Both the position numbers and the translations under genes were made by a program. DNA of 64,000 nt from Nicotiana tabacum. Its lineage: Eukaryota > Streptophyta > Magnoliopsida > Solanales > Solanaceae. The DNA lies in assembly GCF_000715075.1 (NCBI RefSeq), contig NC_134100.1:30858042-30922041 (forward strand). Reading direction: 5' to 3'. Under the pieces are notes generated by a model. The model ran no database searches. It was not told the DNA's origin and saw nothing but the letters and a program-made list of their open reading frames with translations. Below, piece by piece: positions 33,893 to 45,846 of the stretch (within the stretch, counting starts at the first letter, position 1; every line of letters begins with the position of its first letter).

Positions 33893-34593
33893 TGTAACAA
33901 CCAGACCGGTCGTTTTGAGCATTTGCACTTCGCTCGATTGTTTGTGTGCATGAGTAGCTCTGTATGAAGTATCATGACTTATGTGGATCGTCGGATTTGA
34001 TTTTCAGGTTACTCAAAATTCAAGTTGGAAGAATGATTCTCACCTAAAAGTTTTAAATTTAAAAGGCTTGACCAAGTTTGACTTTTTAGTATTTGGCCTC
34101 GGATTGAATTTTTGATGGTTTTGTTGGCTCCGTTGAGTAATTTTGGACTTAGGAGCGTGTTTGGAATGTGATTTGGAGGTCCGTGGTAGAATTAGGCTTA
34201 AATTGGCGAAAGTTAGAAATTTGGCAATTTTTGTCAGTAGTGGAAAATTTGATATCGGGGTCGGAATAGAATTTCAGAAGTTGGAGTAGGTTCGTAGCAT
34301 CATATGTGACATGTGCATAAAATTTGAGGTCATTCGAACATGGTTTGGCAGGTTTAAGCATCGTATGCGGAATTTGGAAGTTTAGAAGTTCTTAGGCTTG
34401 AATCCGAGGATAAATTGGTGTTTTAATGTTGTTTTAAGTGTTCCAAAGGTTCGACTAAAACCGTATGTTGATACATGACTTGATTGGTTGAGGTCCCGAG
34501 GGCCTCGGGTGTGTTTCGGGTTGTTAACAGATCAATTATTGGTGTTGGGAGATAGCTGGTTTTGCCGGTTTCTGAATATGCTGGTGTTTTCTG

Positions 34594-34930
34594 CACATAC
34601 GGAAGGGGAGCCACAGGTGCAGGGTCGTAGGCACACATGGGGAGTTCGCAGGTGCAGACGGAGTTGAGATAGGCTGGGTTTATAGGTGCGTAGGAGACGT
34701 CGCATATGCGAGACCGCAGATGCGGATAGGTGCCCGCAGAAGCGGAAGTGAGGAGGTCAGGCAGTGACCGCAGGTGCGAGGTCTTTTCCGCACCTGCATA
34801 GTCGCAGATGTGGATATTGAGTGCAGGTGCGAAGTTTGGGGGATTTAGTGATTTTCCATAGGTGCGGAGGTTATTGCGCAGATGCGGCACTGCATATGCG
34901 CATATTTAGCCGCAGGTGCGAAGGCCAAGG
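34594..34930 (+). promoter_or_regulatory. CGCA...TGCG palindrome cluster upstream of TATA
   Basis: At least ten boxes, including CGCATATGCG (34701-34710), ccgcagatgcgg, ccgcaggtgcg and cgcagatgcgg, end about eight bases before TATAAATA at 34938. Spacing is roughly 15-45 bp. Confidence 0.55.
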
Positions 34931-34937
34931 CAGAAAG

Positions 34938-34945
34938 TATAAATA
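34938..34945 (+). promoter_or_regulatory. TATA box of the chromovirus LTR
   Basis: TATAAATA, followed by agaacacttcacg. Best TATA match among the chromovirus LTRs here and placed directly after the box cluster. Confidence 0.6.
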
Positions 34946-36843
34946 GAACACTTCACGAATTTTGGTTCATTTCCACCGTTTTCAAGTCGATATTTAGAGC
35001 TTTTGGAGTGATTTTGAAGGGAGATTCAAGGCTTTTCGGTGAGGCAAGTTGCTTGAGCTCTAATACTCCTATCTATGGTGTTTTTTCGTTGTTTTATCAA
35101 TTAATTAGTGGAAAATAGGGGTGAAAATGAGGGGTTATGGCTTGGGATTTTGGAGAGTTTCATTTGAGGATTTGAGGGACCAAATGGAGTCGAATTTTGA
35201 TAAATTTTGAATGTATGCAGTCGTGAGTGAATGGGCTTTCTAGTTTTATGACTTTTGTAGGATTTCGAGACGTGGGCCTGGGGCCCGGGTTTGAACCAAT
35301 TTTCGATTCTTGGTCTAATTTAGTAGTTTTTCTTGTGGAATTTATTCCTTTAGCATATATTGATGGTATTGTACTAGTTGTGAATAGATTCAGAGCATTT
35401 AGAGGCTGATTCAAAAGGCAAAGGCATCACAGAGTAGGATTATGATCGGTTTGAGGCAAGTAACGATTGTAAATCTGGTCCTAAGGGTATGAAACCCCAG
35501 ATTTTTGTATCATTTCACTATTTTGAGGTGGTGCACATGCTAGGTGATGGGCGTATGGGCGTGCAACAATGGGGATTGTGACTTGGTCCATTCCGTATCA
35601 ATTGTAAAGTTGAATATTTTCTTGAAACTACATACTTCTTACGTGTTTTAAAACTAATTTATGTAAATCAGGCAGGATGCCATGTTTAGGCCTTATGCCA
35701 GTGTTGTTTGGACTCTTAGAGGTCTTTTCTTTCTATCCTCTCATTGTTTTTGATTGGAAATCTATACTCAGTCATGTTTATACTTATTTACTACATAACT
35801 CAATCTCTATTACTCTGTTTTGACGCATCATATAAATGTTGTTTGGGCTGAATACTTTGTTTTTTCTGAGAGCCCGAGAGGTTGAAAAGGTTTATGACTG
35901 AGTGAGGCGAGGGCCTATTTTGTTAGGATATTTATGGGATCGGGATGTATGTCGCAGCATGTTTGATATAGGCCGAAGGCCTCATTGAATTATGCCATAA
36001 TTGTCTTGATATAGCGCTTGGGCTGAAGGAGCCCCTCCGAAGTCTGTACACACCCCCAGTGAGCACAGGTACCTACTGAGTGCGAGTGCCAAGTCACTGG
36101 GAGGCATTAGTGTTAGTGAGGTTTGCCTGAGGGGCTGTATATGAGGTATAGTGAAGTTTTCCCGAGGGGTTGAGTGATGTTTGCCCGAGGGGCTATTTAT
36201 GATTTCATCATTTTTGCTCACCCTTGCATTGAGCCATCGTTTGAAAACTTTTGGAAGACGGTTTTAAATGATTTTACTGGAAATGGATTTTTAACAAGCT
36301 ACTTTTTTTCAAACTATGGTTTTAAAAACGTGTCATATTTTACTGAATTTCTGTGATATTAACTTTACTTGCATTATTGCTCGTCACTACTTCTCAGTCT
36401 TTATTTAGTGTTGTTACTTACTGAGTTGACGTACTCAAGTTACTCCATGCACCTTGTGTGAAGATCCAGGCATTTCTGGACACGGTAGCGGGTGTTGATT
36501 ATTCAGCTGTAGATCCATCAGAGTTAGCAAGGTAGTTGCCCGACGATTGCAGCCTTACTTTCCTCCCTCTTTATCTTTCCTTAGTTGTATTTAGTTATTT
36601 CCAGACTATGTTGGTCTTGATACTGTCAGATGGTTGTAGTAGATTCTCATGACTAGTGACAACCCAATACCGGACTTTCTTTTCTGCACTTTTGTTTTGA
36701 TTTGAACTCCTCTATGAAGATTTTATATTAAATAGCTTTGGAATTATCTTCAAATAAGAATATCGATTTGTTTTGGTAATATGTCGACTTGCCTAGTACC
36801 ACGTTAGGCGCCATCACGACAGAGTAGTTTTTGGGTCGTGACA

Positions 36844-37230
36844 AGTTGGTATCAAAGCCTAGGTTACATATGTCTCACGAGTTATGAGCGGGTTTCATAA
36901 AGTCTTGCGAATTGGTACGGAGACATATGTACTTATTTTTGAGTGGCTTCAGAACACCTAGGAAACTTAACTTTCTTGAATTCTTATTGTGCGACATTGA
37001 TTCAGCCTGAAGCGTAACTCTTTGAATTCCTTTCATGCATTTGTATGCGCATGTGAGCGCTTGATATCAGTGGTGCATCAGTGTCTTGAGGTCGAATTTT
37101 GACTGTATCTTGAGCACTGAGGTGTTTATTGTGTGAGCACGTGCTTTTGGATTTATATGTCCGTTCTTTGGAAACCTGAGTACCATGAGTGACCTCTACC
37201 CGTTCAGTTGAGTTTTCCTTTCTAGTGTTG
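36844..37230 (+). other. PBS and leader of the chromovirus, truncated
   Basis: TTGGTATCAAAGCCTAGG (about 36846-36863) is a tRNA-iMet-type PBS with one core change. The leader shows the usual tcatgagcgggtt...agtctt block of this family (also reversed at 5820-5870). It stops near 37230, before a gag start, and Ogre/Tat sequence on the other strand follows. The exact breakpoint is uncertain by some tens of bases. Confidence 0.65.
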
Positions 37231-37648
37231 TTCAAATCTTCCATCTTTCCTTTGTTCCTGTTTCTGATGGGGCTAGGAAGAAGAGTGGGTGGAGGGCCCT
37301 CGGATCTTTTGGAATATGATAATGATGCCAGAGTGCACGAACTAACCTTTGGGAAGGGAAAAAAATAAAAGTAAACAAAAAAGGTAACAAGTCAGTGAGG
37401 ATTATAAGAAACAATGTTGTGATATTTAAACACATAGTGCAAGAATGTAAATCGTGTCCTAATTTGGGGAACCTCTTGTGCCCGAGGTAGGCCTAGCGAC
37501 AAGTTGATTTGGAGAACTTAGAATGCTAAATGCCTCATTTTATTGATAAAAAGTAGACGAATTACAAAACGACGCTAAATAACAGAAAATAAAATGTCAC
37601 TAGTGGCCATGGGCCTTATTACATTTCTTAAAGCAAAAGAACAAGCTC

Positions 37649-39249
37649 CTACTTGGTCCCAGAAGGACCTTCCCCAGACTCGGCATCTTTGGCTCCATTG
37701 AACAGTTTCACCAACTCGCGAAGTCCCAGCAACAGGTAGGCTCTGGCTAGGTGTCCGCCCTCGTTTCCTTCAGCATTTTGGCAATCCTCGATTCTTTTGA
37801 GAAATTTCCTTTCCAGCTCTACTAAACCCCGCTCCAAGTATCCCAGTCGCTTGTTGGCACTGACAACCATGTCTTTCCATTCTTCAATCAGCTTTTGGTG
37901 GGCTTCTTGTATCTCACGGTGCTCGTTTTCACATTCCCAAATCCTCTTGCGTAGTTGATTGTATTTGACCTATGCCTCAGCCTTTTCATCTATGATTCTG
38001 TGACCTCGAACAAACCGGGGTTGACCTAGACCATTATGATTATCCTCCAGCCAGCCTGAATAGTATGGAGTACAACCAGCATGGTATCTGTCCGGCTTGA
38101 TGGTATCCCTTCCCATGACGATTTTGCAATGCCACATATGCTGAGCCTGGCACTTGTAAGGGCTATCATCATCCTGAAATTCAGCCCGGAAGTGACTCAT
38201 CTTGTCGACCCTTGGTATAACCTACTTCCTACCAGCCTGTCTCATAACTCGGAGAGAGACGTAAGGGTAGGTTCCTCTCAAACCGATCAGTATCAGAAAC
38301 GGTGCATCCCTGGATCGGGCGATTAATTCCTTAGTAGGGAACCACTCGAACATCCATTGTACTTGATCCTTAGTTAGATTTTCAAACAGCTCTAACCACC
38401 CCTCGGCATCTTCTAGTTGAGCGAACATGTTAGGCATGTAGTTTATTCATCTTGGATGATGGAAGGCTATGTGATCATCCCAACCCCTTCGCTGAATCTC
38501 TTGTCGGTATTCACCTCTTTGGAGGTGCTCCATGAGCCAGAGATAGAGTAGCAAATTGCAACCCTCGAAATGTTGGGCTCCTTGTTGACACTTCTCCAAG
38601 GCTCGGTATATCTTTGGGAGGATCATGGGCATTATGCTGAATGGTTGCCCACCAATTCCCTCCATTAGAGTTTTGGTTACCATATCTAGCCTGGTGTGGA
38701 ACCTTGCTTTCTTCATTGGAAACACTATCATCCCCAGTAGGCAAAACATGAAGACAAAGACCCTTCGGTAAAGATGCCCCAATGATGTGAGGGCAAACTC
38801 GTCAGGTTAAGTACGGTAAGATTTGATATGACTGTATCTCTCGTACAAATAATCAAAGGGAATATACGACTCTTTCAAGCATATCAAGTATGGATTCTTT
38901 TTAGACCTATCACTTTGAGGAAACCTCTACCCTTAGGGTTTTCCGGCATTAACAAACCCGGAGTTTCCCATGGTATACCAGCTAATCCTCATATTTCATC
39001 CAGCAGGGGTGTCATCTCAATGTCCCCAAAGCGGAACACAAACCTATCACAATTCCAAAATAGAGTAGTAACTTCTATGATCTTGTTGTTAGGTTGGATT
39101 TCCAGGAGAGAAGGTAGATTTCCTAGGTATATCCGGACAAGAGTCTGATCGCTGGAATGAAGATCCTCCCACCAGCTTAGCAATTTTGGGTGGATGTTGG
39201 TGTCCATGCTGAATTTAGGGACTTCGTGACTCATATTTCTGCAAGACAA
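37649..39249 (-). pseudogene. Ogre-type ORF1 (unknown function), broken
   Basis: About 530 codons over several frames: MSHEVPKFSMDTN...LLSWWEDL, YLGNLPSLLEIQP, FWNCDRFVFRFGDIEMTPLLDEI, then after a stop near 38990 AGIPWETPGLLMPEN, GHLYRRVFVFMFCLLG, FEGCNLLLYLWLMEHL, WMFEWFPTKELI, HMWHCKIVMG, and a Glu/Lys/Arg-rich coiled-coil-like tail (38000-37780). Interruptions lie near 38985, 38860, 38440, 38222 and 37970. This matches the plant retroelement ORF1 whose N terminus is also at 63318-64000. Its role is not established; the aromatic-rich core plus coiled coil resembles plant mobile-domain-like proteins, which is only an impression. Confidence 0.8.
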
Positions 39250-39920
39250 AAGGGTTAGGCCCTTACCCCCACCAGACTCGACTATTAAATATCAGTAATT
39301 GGCATAAAACATTTAGCTCTCCAAATAAATGCACAGAACGTGGTAGTGTCCCTTTGGGTTTTAGAGAAACCCAGTGGACTTTGGACAAGGCTATCTTAAA
39401 GAGTCATTATGCGGACAACATAACTGACTCGGCTAGGTTTGACCATGATCCATGCACAATTTAAACAGGGTAAGGTTTCTATGGGGTTTTAGACTGGTAC
39501 CCTTGAGCGGACAACTCAAGAGGGAAAGGCACGGAACCGTCGACTACACCGTTGATTGACTGGTTTCACCGCAAATACGCCTTTTCTGGATTTAGGGGTG
39601 ATAATATCGGAAGAGCGCAACCACTCATTATAAGCATTGCTATGGTATTTTGTTTGGCACGAGTAGAATATGATGTTGCACATGATTATGCAACAATTAA
39701 AGCAGGTTGTCACGTATTTGCACGTTAAGAAAGCAATAAATACAACAGTTCCATAATTTAAAGCGGTAATTAAGGAAAGAAGTAAAGGAAAAGAAACAAA
39801 AAGACAAGTCAGTTTTGCAATCGAAAAGAAAATTGAATGCTTAAAAGAAATAAACAAATAATTGCGCATAAAGAAGCATAAATCACAATAATAGTCTGAA
39901 ATGGTAAAAGCCTAAAAGTA
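39250..39920 (-). other. Leader of the Ogre/Tat element
   Basis: Non-coding region between PBS and ORF1. AT-rich, with an A-run-rich block at 39780-39860. I see no further element in it. Confidence 0.6.
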
Positions 39921-39941
39921 TCCCTAGCAGAGTCGACATAC
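39921..39941 (-). other. Primer-binding site of the Ogre/Tat element
   Basis: Minus strand tatgtcgactctgctaggga starts just after the LTR end at 39942. It equals TGGCGACTCCGCTAGG at 62181-62196 with a few changes, two of which are C/G to T. The site is the type assigned to tRNA-Arg in Ogre elements (from memory). Confidence 0.7.
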
Positions 39942-42900
39942 TGTCGTGCCCCCTTTTTCTCGTGAAATGGGGTTTATGACATTTGGGAGGACAACTCGTT
40001 CCCTTTTGGGAATTGGGTTTGAATAGAAGAGTCACCACCTAATGATTAAAGTGCATTAGGACACTAGGAGAGGTTTGTTTTGAGAAACCAGAGATTGGGT
40101 AAGGGATTGAAATTATCCCAAGGGGATGGTGTTAGGCACCCCTTAGGATCCACTAGTGTGATTCCCGGCCAGACAATTATTGTGACTTTAAGCGCAAACA
40201 ACACGTAGGCAAATAAAACTTCAAGTAAGAAGGGGTTTTCACATAATGGTTACTAATAAATAAAGTTGGAAAGAATTAAAAGAAAGCTGAGAGAAACAAT
40301 TTGAAATTTCAAAGAAACAAAGAAACGAATAAAAAAACAAAGGAAAAGGGGTCCTAGGTTTATAAATAATATGGATCACCCCATGCAATGTCCGGTAATC
40401 AGTCCTCCATGAGGGGCTACACGTGACATTATCGCATGGTCATCATATCCATATCTACCCTTCCCGCCCCGTTAAGGTAAAAGCACAGATTGGTCTCGAT
40501 TACTTATTGCATGTTATTAGTCGTCCTGATCCTATCAATCCCAGAGGCATTTAGGACTACTAATCCTAAAGGGAAGGAATGTCGGCTTATTTGTAGTTTC
40601 AAAGGAAAAATTCTAAGACGACATGCAAGAACATGTATAACAAATTGGGGGAAAGCACGTAACAGGCAAAAGGCTCAGATATACCTCCTTAGACAAAGAA
40701 GCACGTAATTTAGCATGACTTACACATACTGCTTAGGGTCTGATTAAATACTCAACACGGAAGAACTTAAAGGTTGAGACAGACTGATTTATTACATAAT
40801 TCAGATAAGAAGCCTGAGTCAGTCTTGCCTGCTGGTTGTAGCTAATAAAAAACAGATTCAGTTTAATTTTTACCCTAAGGCTTGCCTAAGTGTTGGATGA
40901 GGATCCTATAGGTATGATATCTACTGATTTCAGAAACCAATGAAGTAAACTGAATACATACTGATTAAGAAAATTTGTCAGTTTATTAAAGAAAAGCAAG
41001 TTTTAGCAAATGGTTATAAATTCTGCAACTAATGGTACGTCGTTATCACTGGTTTAGACTTATAAGCGAGTGAAATGGTTCAGACTTGATTAATAGCTCT
41101 TATAGGCATGCTTTCTATGCGTTGTTGATTTCAAAACCTTTATAGACATAGTAAAATGCAGAACCCCTATAAACATGATATCTAGGTGCTGAAATTTTGT
41201 TTAAAGCCTATGAGCATGATTGCTAGATGAAAATGGTTATACAAAATTCAGAGGGACCTATAGGCATTTTTTCTATATGCATATGCAGAGTTATGCTTTC
41301 CAAATACTCATGGACATGATTTCTATATGAGAGAATTCAGAATATCTATAGGCATAGTATCTACATGAGAAATGCATAAGCACCTATAGGCAGGATATCT
41401 TTATGAGAATGCAGGATTTCAGAAGCACCTATAGGCAGGATATCTATGTGAGAATGTAGAATTTCAGAAATACCTATAGGCAGGATATCTATGTGAGAAT
41501 GCAGAAATTCAAAATTACTTATAGGCAGGATATCTACCCTTTGCATACATAGTTACCTTCCCCTTTTCACTAGCCATCCCCAAGAGGTTATTACAAATTA
41601 TTACAGCCCAGAATGGAGTAAAAGAACACATCAGAAATTAAAAGGTACAACCAAAGAGAGCCTGATTCAGACTTCATGTCTGAAATATGAGGTAAACCAA
41701 CTCCATGAGATCATGATCCAAAGCCTTTATCCCATTTGAGTATGTCAAAGTTCCCTAAGAGTCTCAAATGAACTCCGGGCAGTGCTTGCACCCAAATGTA
41801 TTACCAGATTTGGACAGGTGCAGTGTGGAAGGGCCAGCCCTTAAGTGTCCAAGTTCAGAGGGAACTCAAGGTCCCAAGTAAAGGCTCACAAGAGGGGGCG
41901 GAACTTAAAGACTAAGAGAGGTGCAAGTGCAGAAACAGAATTCTGAGAGAGGGAAATGGGAAGGGAACAACTACAAATAAATACACATAGGGGTATAGGG
42001 GAATAGGGAGGTTGTAAAGAGCCTATTGCTTAAGCAAGGGCAGGCTTTAGGCATGCTCAACAATGAAGGATGTCAGCATGCCATAAGCTTGTCAAAACAC
42101 ACATTAATAAAGGCTAGGATCCTAAGGGATCAAGTTTAATTCATGGACAATAACTTACATATTGCCATTATCTTAAACTACAGCTCAAACACATAAGGGG
42201 GCAAGGGTTTAGGATTCATGATAGAAACATGCAGAAAGAAATCAACATGCTTATTTAAGTGTTGAACTATACAGAAATAGTAAGTACACATAAATACAAA
42301 AGCAGTAAATAAACATAATGTTGTTGTGCTAAAGCTTAAATCAGGACATACCAGTTTCAAAGAAACAAAGTAGAGAAAAGCAGTAGGTCTTGTAAATAGG
42401 CCACAGTGCAGACAATAAGAGAGAATACTATTGTGTGTAAATGTGAGTCCAAAAAGACTATGAATGAGTTCATTGAGTTTGTGAAAGGGTCGTGCCTTTA
42501 TAGTGTGAAAATCAGACAGAAATAAGGCAAGAAAATAGTTAAGGAACTGAATATCAATTAAGAATCAATCACATAAAACTCCCTTTAATTAAGGAATTCA
42601 GATTCAAACAGTTAAAAACTATTTGAGGAAAGAAATTAAATAAGCACTTTGTACAAAATAGGCAATTAGGGGTAAACACATAGAAGTTTACTTAAGGACA
42701 GAATTTTTAAAATACGCGGTTGTACAAATAAGGTAAGAAAAATCAATTAGTAACCAGTAAATCATAGGTCAGAGATCTTGTAATTATTGATTCATGAATG
42801 AACCAAGTCAGAAAAGCTGAGAAAGGTTTTTAGCTTAAGTCGAATCACAGGGAAATCAGCAAATAATGGAAAGAAATCAATCAGCCCTATTCAGAAGGAA

Positions 42901-44923
42901 GTCTGAGATAATCACAAATTTGAAAGTCACTTTAGAGGGAAGTTCATCACATATAAAGAGCATATAAACATGTTAAGATGAAAGAGGATGTCGTGTCATT
43001 GCAAAATCGGTAGTTAATAGACTACATGAGCATGGTTGTCACATAGGTTAGCAATGTAAAAGAGAAGTAGCATCTAGTAACATACAAAAGATCCAGTGTA
43101 AAGGACCTTAGAAGAGTTTAGCAAAGGTCAGAATCATATGAAAAACAAGGATTTCAAAACTCAGTTTAGAGACTCGAAATAGGTGTGAAAGAGTTAGGTT
43201 TTTTGAAACAAAACCAGTTCAGGCAAATCACATAGCCTATGGTTTCCAAACTTGGAAACCCCCCAAAATTCTAAGGTTCTACCATCAATCGAATGTAGAG
43301 ATGATAGGGCAAGTAGTTAAGTCGAAGCAGGTTCAGAGGTCTCAGAAAATAACTGAAACCTCTAACATGTTCCTCTCAGCAACAGAAACTCATGAAAAAC
43401 ATGCTAGCAGAGTAACATGCAAAACACGGTAGAAGAGCTCAAAGAAAATAGAGTAGAAAAAACTAATACGAAACATAATGGAAAAAATTGATAAGAACAG
43501 TAGGGAAAGCATATTAAGAGGTTTAAGAAGAAACTTAACCGGAACTCAGTAGATGGAACTTAATAAAAAAACATTCAAGAACGCAGTAAGGGAAAATACA
43601 GTAGAAGAAACACACAAGAATACAATAGAAAAAGCATACAAGAATACAGTATAAAAAGCATACAAGAACATAGTAGAAGAAAATACAAGAACATAGTAGA
43701 AGAAAATACAATAGAAGAAACACACAAGAATACAGTAGAAGCAAATACGCACAAAAGAAAAAGAAAGTCGGAGAAATATTTCAGAACAACCCTAGGCTGG
43801 AAAAAAATGATTTTGAAAGTAATTTTTGAAAGAAAAGTTAGGAAAATCGTTTAAAAGCTTAAGGAAAGCATGGATCTGGAACAGATCTAAGGAGATCAGA
43901 AAAACCTCAAAACTAGGGTTTTCAGAGGAACTCAAACGATGAGAAAGGCTTGGATCTAAGCAAGAGGAGTAGAGACAAGGCTTTGAAATAGACATAGCTT
44001 GCCGGAACGGGGCTGGAGATGGCCGTGGAACTTGAATCAATAGAGTTCTGGACCCAACTCTTCATGGTTGAGTCATGCCGCTTCAGTTAACCAACGTGGG
44101 GAGCCGTAGGTGGCTTGGTGGGTGGTGAAACCACTATGGGTTTAAGTTAGAAGGTGACCGGAGAAGATGAACAAAACCCATCGGAGAGGAGGGGAAGGGA
44201 AGGTCCCACAGAGAACCAGAGGTAGAGATATAGATACGAGTGAGGGAAAATGAGGGGTATTTGGGAGGGTCGTTTGATTAAAAAAGGTAAGGGCGGATCT
44301 AGACCGTTGATCAAAATTGATCAATGGCCAAGATTTGATCCGGGTTAGGTCGGGTAGTTTTAGGATTGGGCTTGGGGTCTTGGGTCGGTTTAATTTGGAT
44401 TGGGGATTGGGTTTAATTAGGCCAGATTTTAGGCTAAAATTGAAATGAATTGGGCTATTATTTAAATAGCCAGTTTTTCACTTTTAAAATTAAAGAAAAT
44501 AGTAAATTAATTTTTGGAAATAAATTAAAATCATGAAAATGATTTATAATGCATAATTATCAATTTAAAAATATAAAATCTCATTTTATGAATATGAAAC
44601 GAATTTAAACCTAAAAATGACTAATATTGCAATTATGCAATTCTATCCTTTAAAATACCAAATAAATTTGTAAAAAATTTGTAAAATATACCTTAACTAT
44701 ATATTAATATAAACATGAGACTCTAATAAATTAATTACCAAAAATAATAATTTTGGGATAATTATTGGGTTTTCTTGATAAAATAGGGCAGTAAATTGAT
44801 TTAAAAATCTTTGAAAAATTAAGAAAAAATAGTAGCCTTGGGGTATACATATATATGCATATACATGCTATTTGAAAGGTATTTTAAATATAAAAAATAC
44901 ATGGGGAAAATTGGGTATCAACA
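39942..44923 (-). mobile_element. Giant LTR (4982 bp), 5' LTR of the Ogre/Tat element
   Basis: Ends TGTCGTGCCCCC at 39942 and gggtatcaaca at 44923. It matches 28486-33025 in reverse across its length, including both minisatellites, TATA (42497-42502) and the ttggtgttaggca box near 40128. It retains about 0.48 kb (43085-43560) missing from its partner. AGCGG follows at 44924-44928. Confidence 0.9.
41100..41545 (-). repeat. About 48-bp minisatellite, partner array
   Basis: Reverse counterpart of 31398-31890, with about four well-conserved units (41360-41545) instead of five, and decayed units to 41100. Copy number has changed since the two LTRs were made identical at insertion. Confidence 0.8.
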
Positions 44924-45616
44924 AGCGGTGGTTAGACCGGCCATGATGTATGGGGCTGAGTGTTGACTGGTTAAAAAATCACATATCCAGAAGATGAAGG
45001 TAGCAGAAATGAGGATGTTGAGGTGGATGTGCGGGCATAATATGATGGATAATATTAGTAATGATGATATTCGGGAGAAGGTGTGCGTGGCTCCCATTGA
45101 TGACAAAATGCGGGAAGTGAGGCTTAAATGGTTTGGGCATGTTCAGAGGAGAAGCCCAGATGATTCGGTAAGGAGGTGCGAATGGCTGGTTGTAGAGGGC
45201 GTGAGAAGAGATAGAGGGCAGCCTAAGAAGTATTGGGGGAGGTGATTAGGCAGGATATGGCGAGGCTTCAGATTTCTGAGGACATGGCACTTGATAGGAA
45301 CACGTGGAAGTCGAGTATTAGGGTTATAGGGTAGGAGGTAGTTGAGTCTTGGCTTATGTCATGAGTTTGTGAGTCTGTTCTGGTAGGTATACTATTTTTC
45401 TTTTGCTTTGTATCTTTCTTCTTGACTGCATGTTGTTCCTATTTTTCATATTATTTCTGTGTTGTTACTGATATTGTCCCTTTTTGTCTTTTTGTCTTCT
45501 TGAGCCGAGGGTTTTTCGAAAATAGTCTCTCTACTCCTTCGGGGTAGGGGTAAGGTCTGTGGACACACTACCCTCCCCAGACCCCACTAGTGGTAAGGTC
45601 TCTCTACTCCTTTTGA
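44924..45616 (+). pseudogene. LINE ORF2 fragment (part 2) and 3' UTR
   Basis: From AGCGG the plus strand encodes A-VVRPAMMYGAEC*LVKKS, MKVAEMRMLRWMCGHNMMD, VRLKWFGHVQRRSPDDSVRRCE and RDRGQPKKYWG, then a stop (45243) and a broken tail. This is the C-terminal end of plant RTE-like LINE proteins. The 3' UTR carries ctccttcggggtaggggtaaggtctg and cctccccagaccccac, typical of these LINEs, and ends near 45616 without the usual gtt repeats. It continues the fragment at 33026-33357 in frame. Confidence 0.85.
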
Positions 45617-45846
45617 TTCTTGTTAATAACCGCGCGAAGCGCGGACCATTACACTAGCTAATTATAAATTGGTAAAAATATATGGAACAACATGCCATAT
45701 TTTTTTATTTTATGTAAACATCAGTAAATTGTAATGTAATGAATGGGATAACATGGGGTGATATTTATTTTTCTTCAGATGGAATTTTTCCATTTTTGAG
45801 TTAAAAGTTAGTAACTTAACATAAATGAAGCCAGCCACTGACCAAG
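45617..45846. other. AT-rich DNA with GC hairpin and CTAG
   Basis: Contains the hairpin ccgcgc-gaa-gcgcgg (about 45630-45644) followed ten bases later by CTAG. This resembles a Helitron 3' terminus but lacks the T expected after it. The remaining 190 bp are AT-rich and unassigned. Confidence 0.35.

Larger units (their letters stand above)
33893..36843 (+). mobile_element. Chromovirus 5' LTR (2951 bp)
   Basis: Starts TGTAACAACCAGACCGG at 33893 and ends ttgggtcgtgaca at 36843, followed at once by a PBS. Same block order as the LTR at 1-2107. It contains a dense box cluster (34594-34930), a TATA box, a cccgagg repeat area (36100-36190) and the gcgccatcacgac terminal box. Its pol is absent: internal sequence ends at about 37230. 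Confidence 0.9.
37231..44923 (-). mobile_element. Ogre/Tat-like element, 5' half (LTR, PBS, leader, ORF1)
   Basis: Read on the minus strand: LTR 44923-39942, PBS, about 0.7-kb leader, ORF1 (39249-37649), and about 400 bp of inter-ORF sequence. Gag and pol are missing at this place. Its LTR is the same family as 28486-33025, which faces the opposite way, and both are bordered by complementary parts of one LINE and by AGCGG. I interpret the two halves as one element. Confidence 0.85.

Noticed and set aside
19676..44923. Two independent Ogre/Tat insertions facing each other
   Set aside because: Would need both to insert at the same LINE position with the same AGCGG and carry complementary halves; a single split element is simpler, though an assembly error cannot be excluded.
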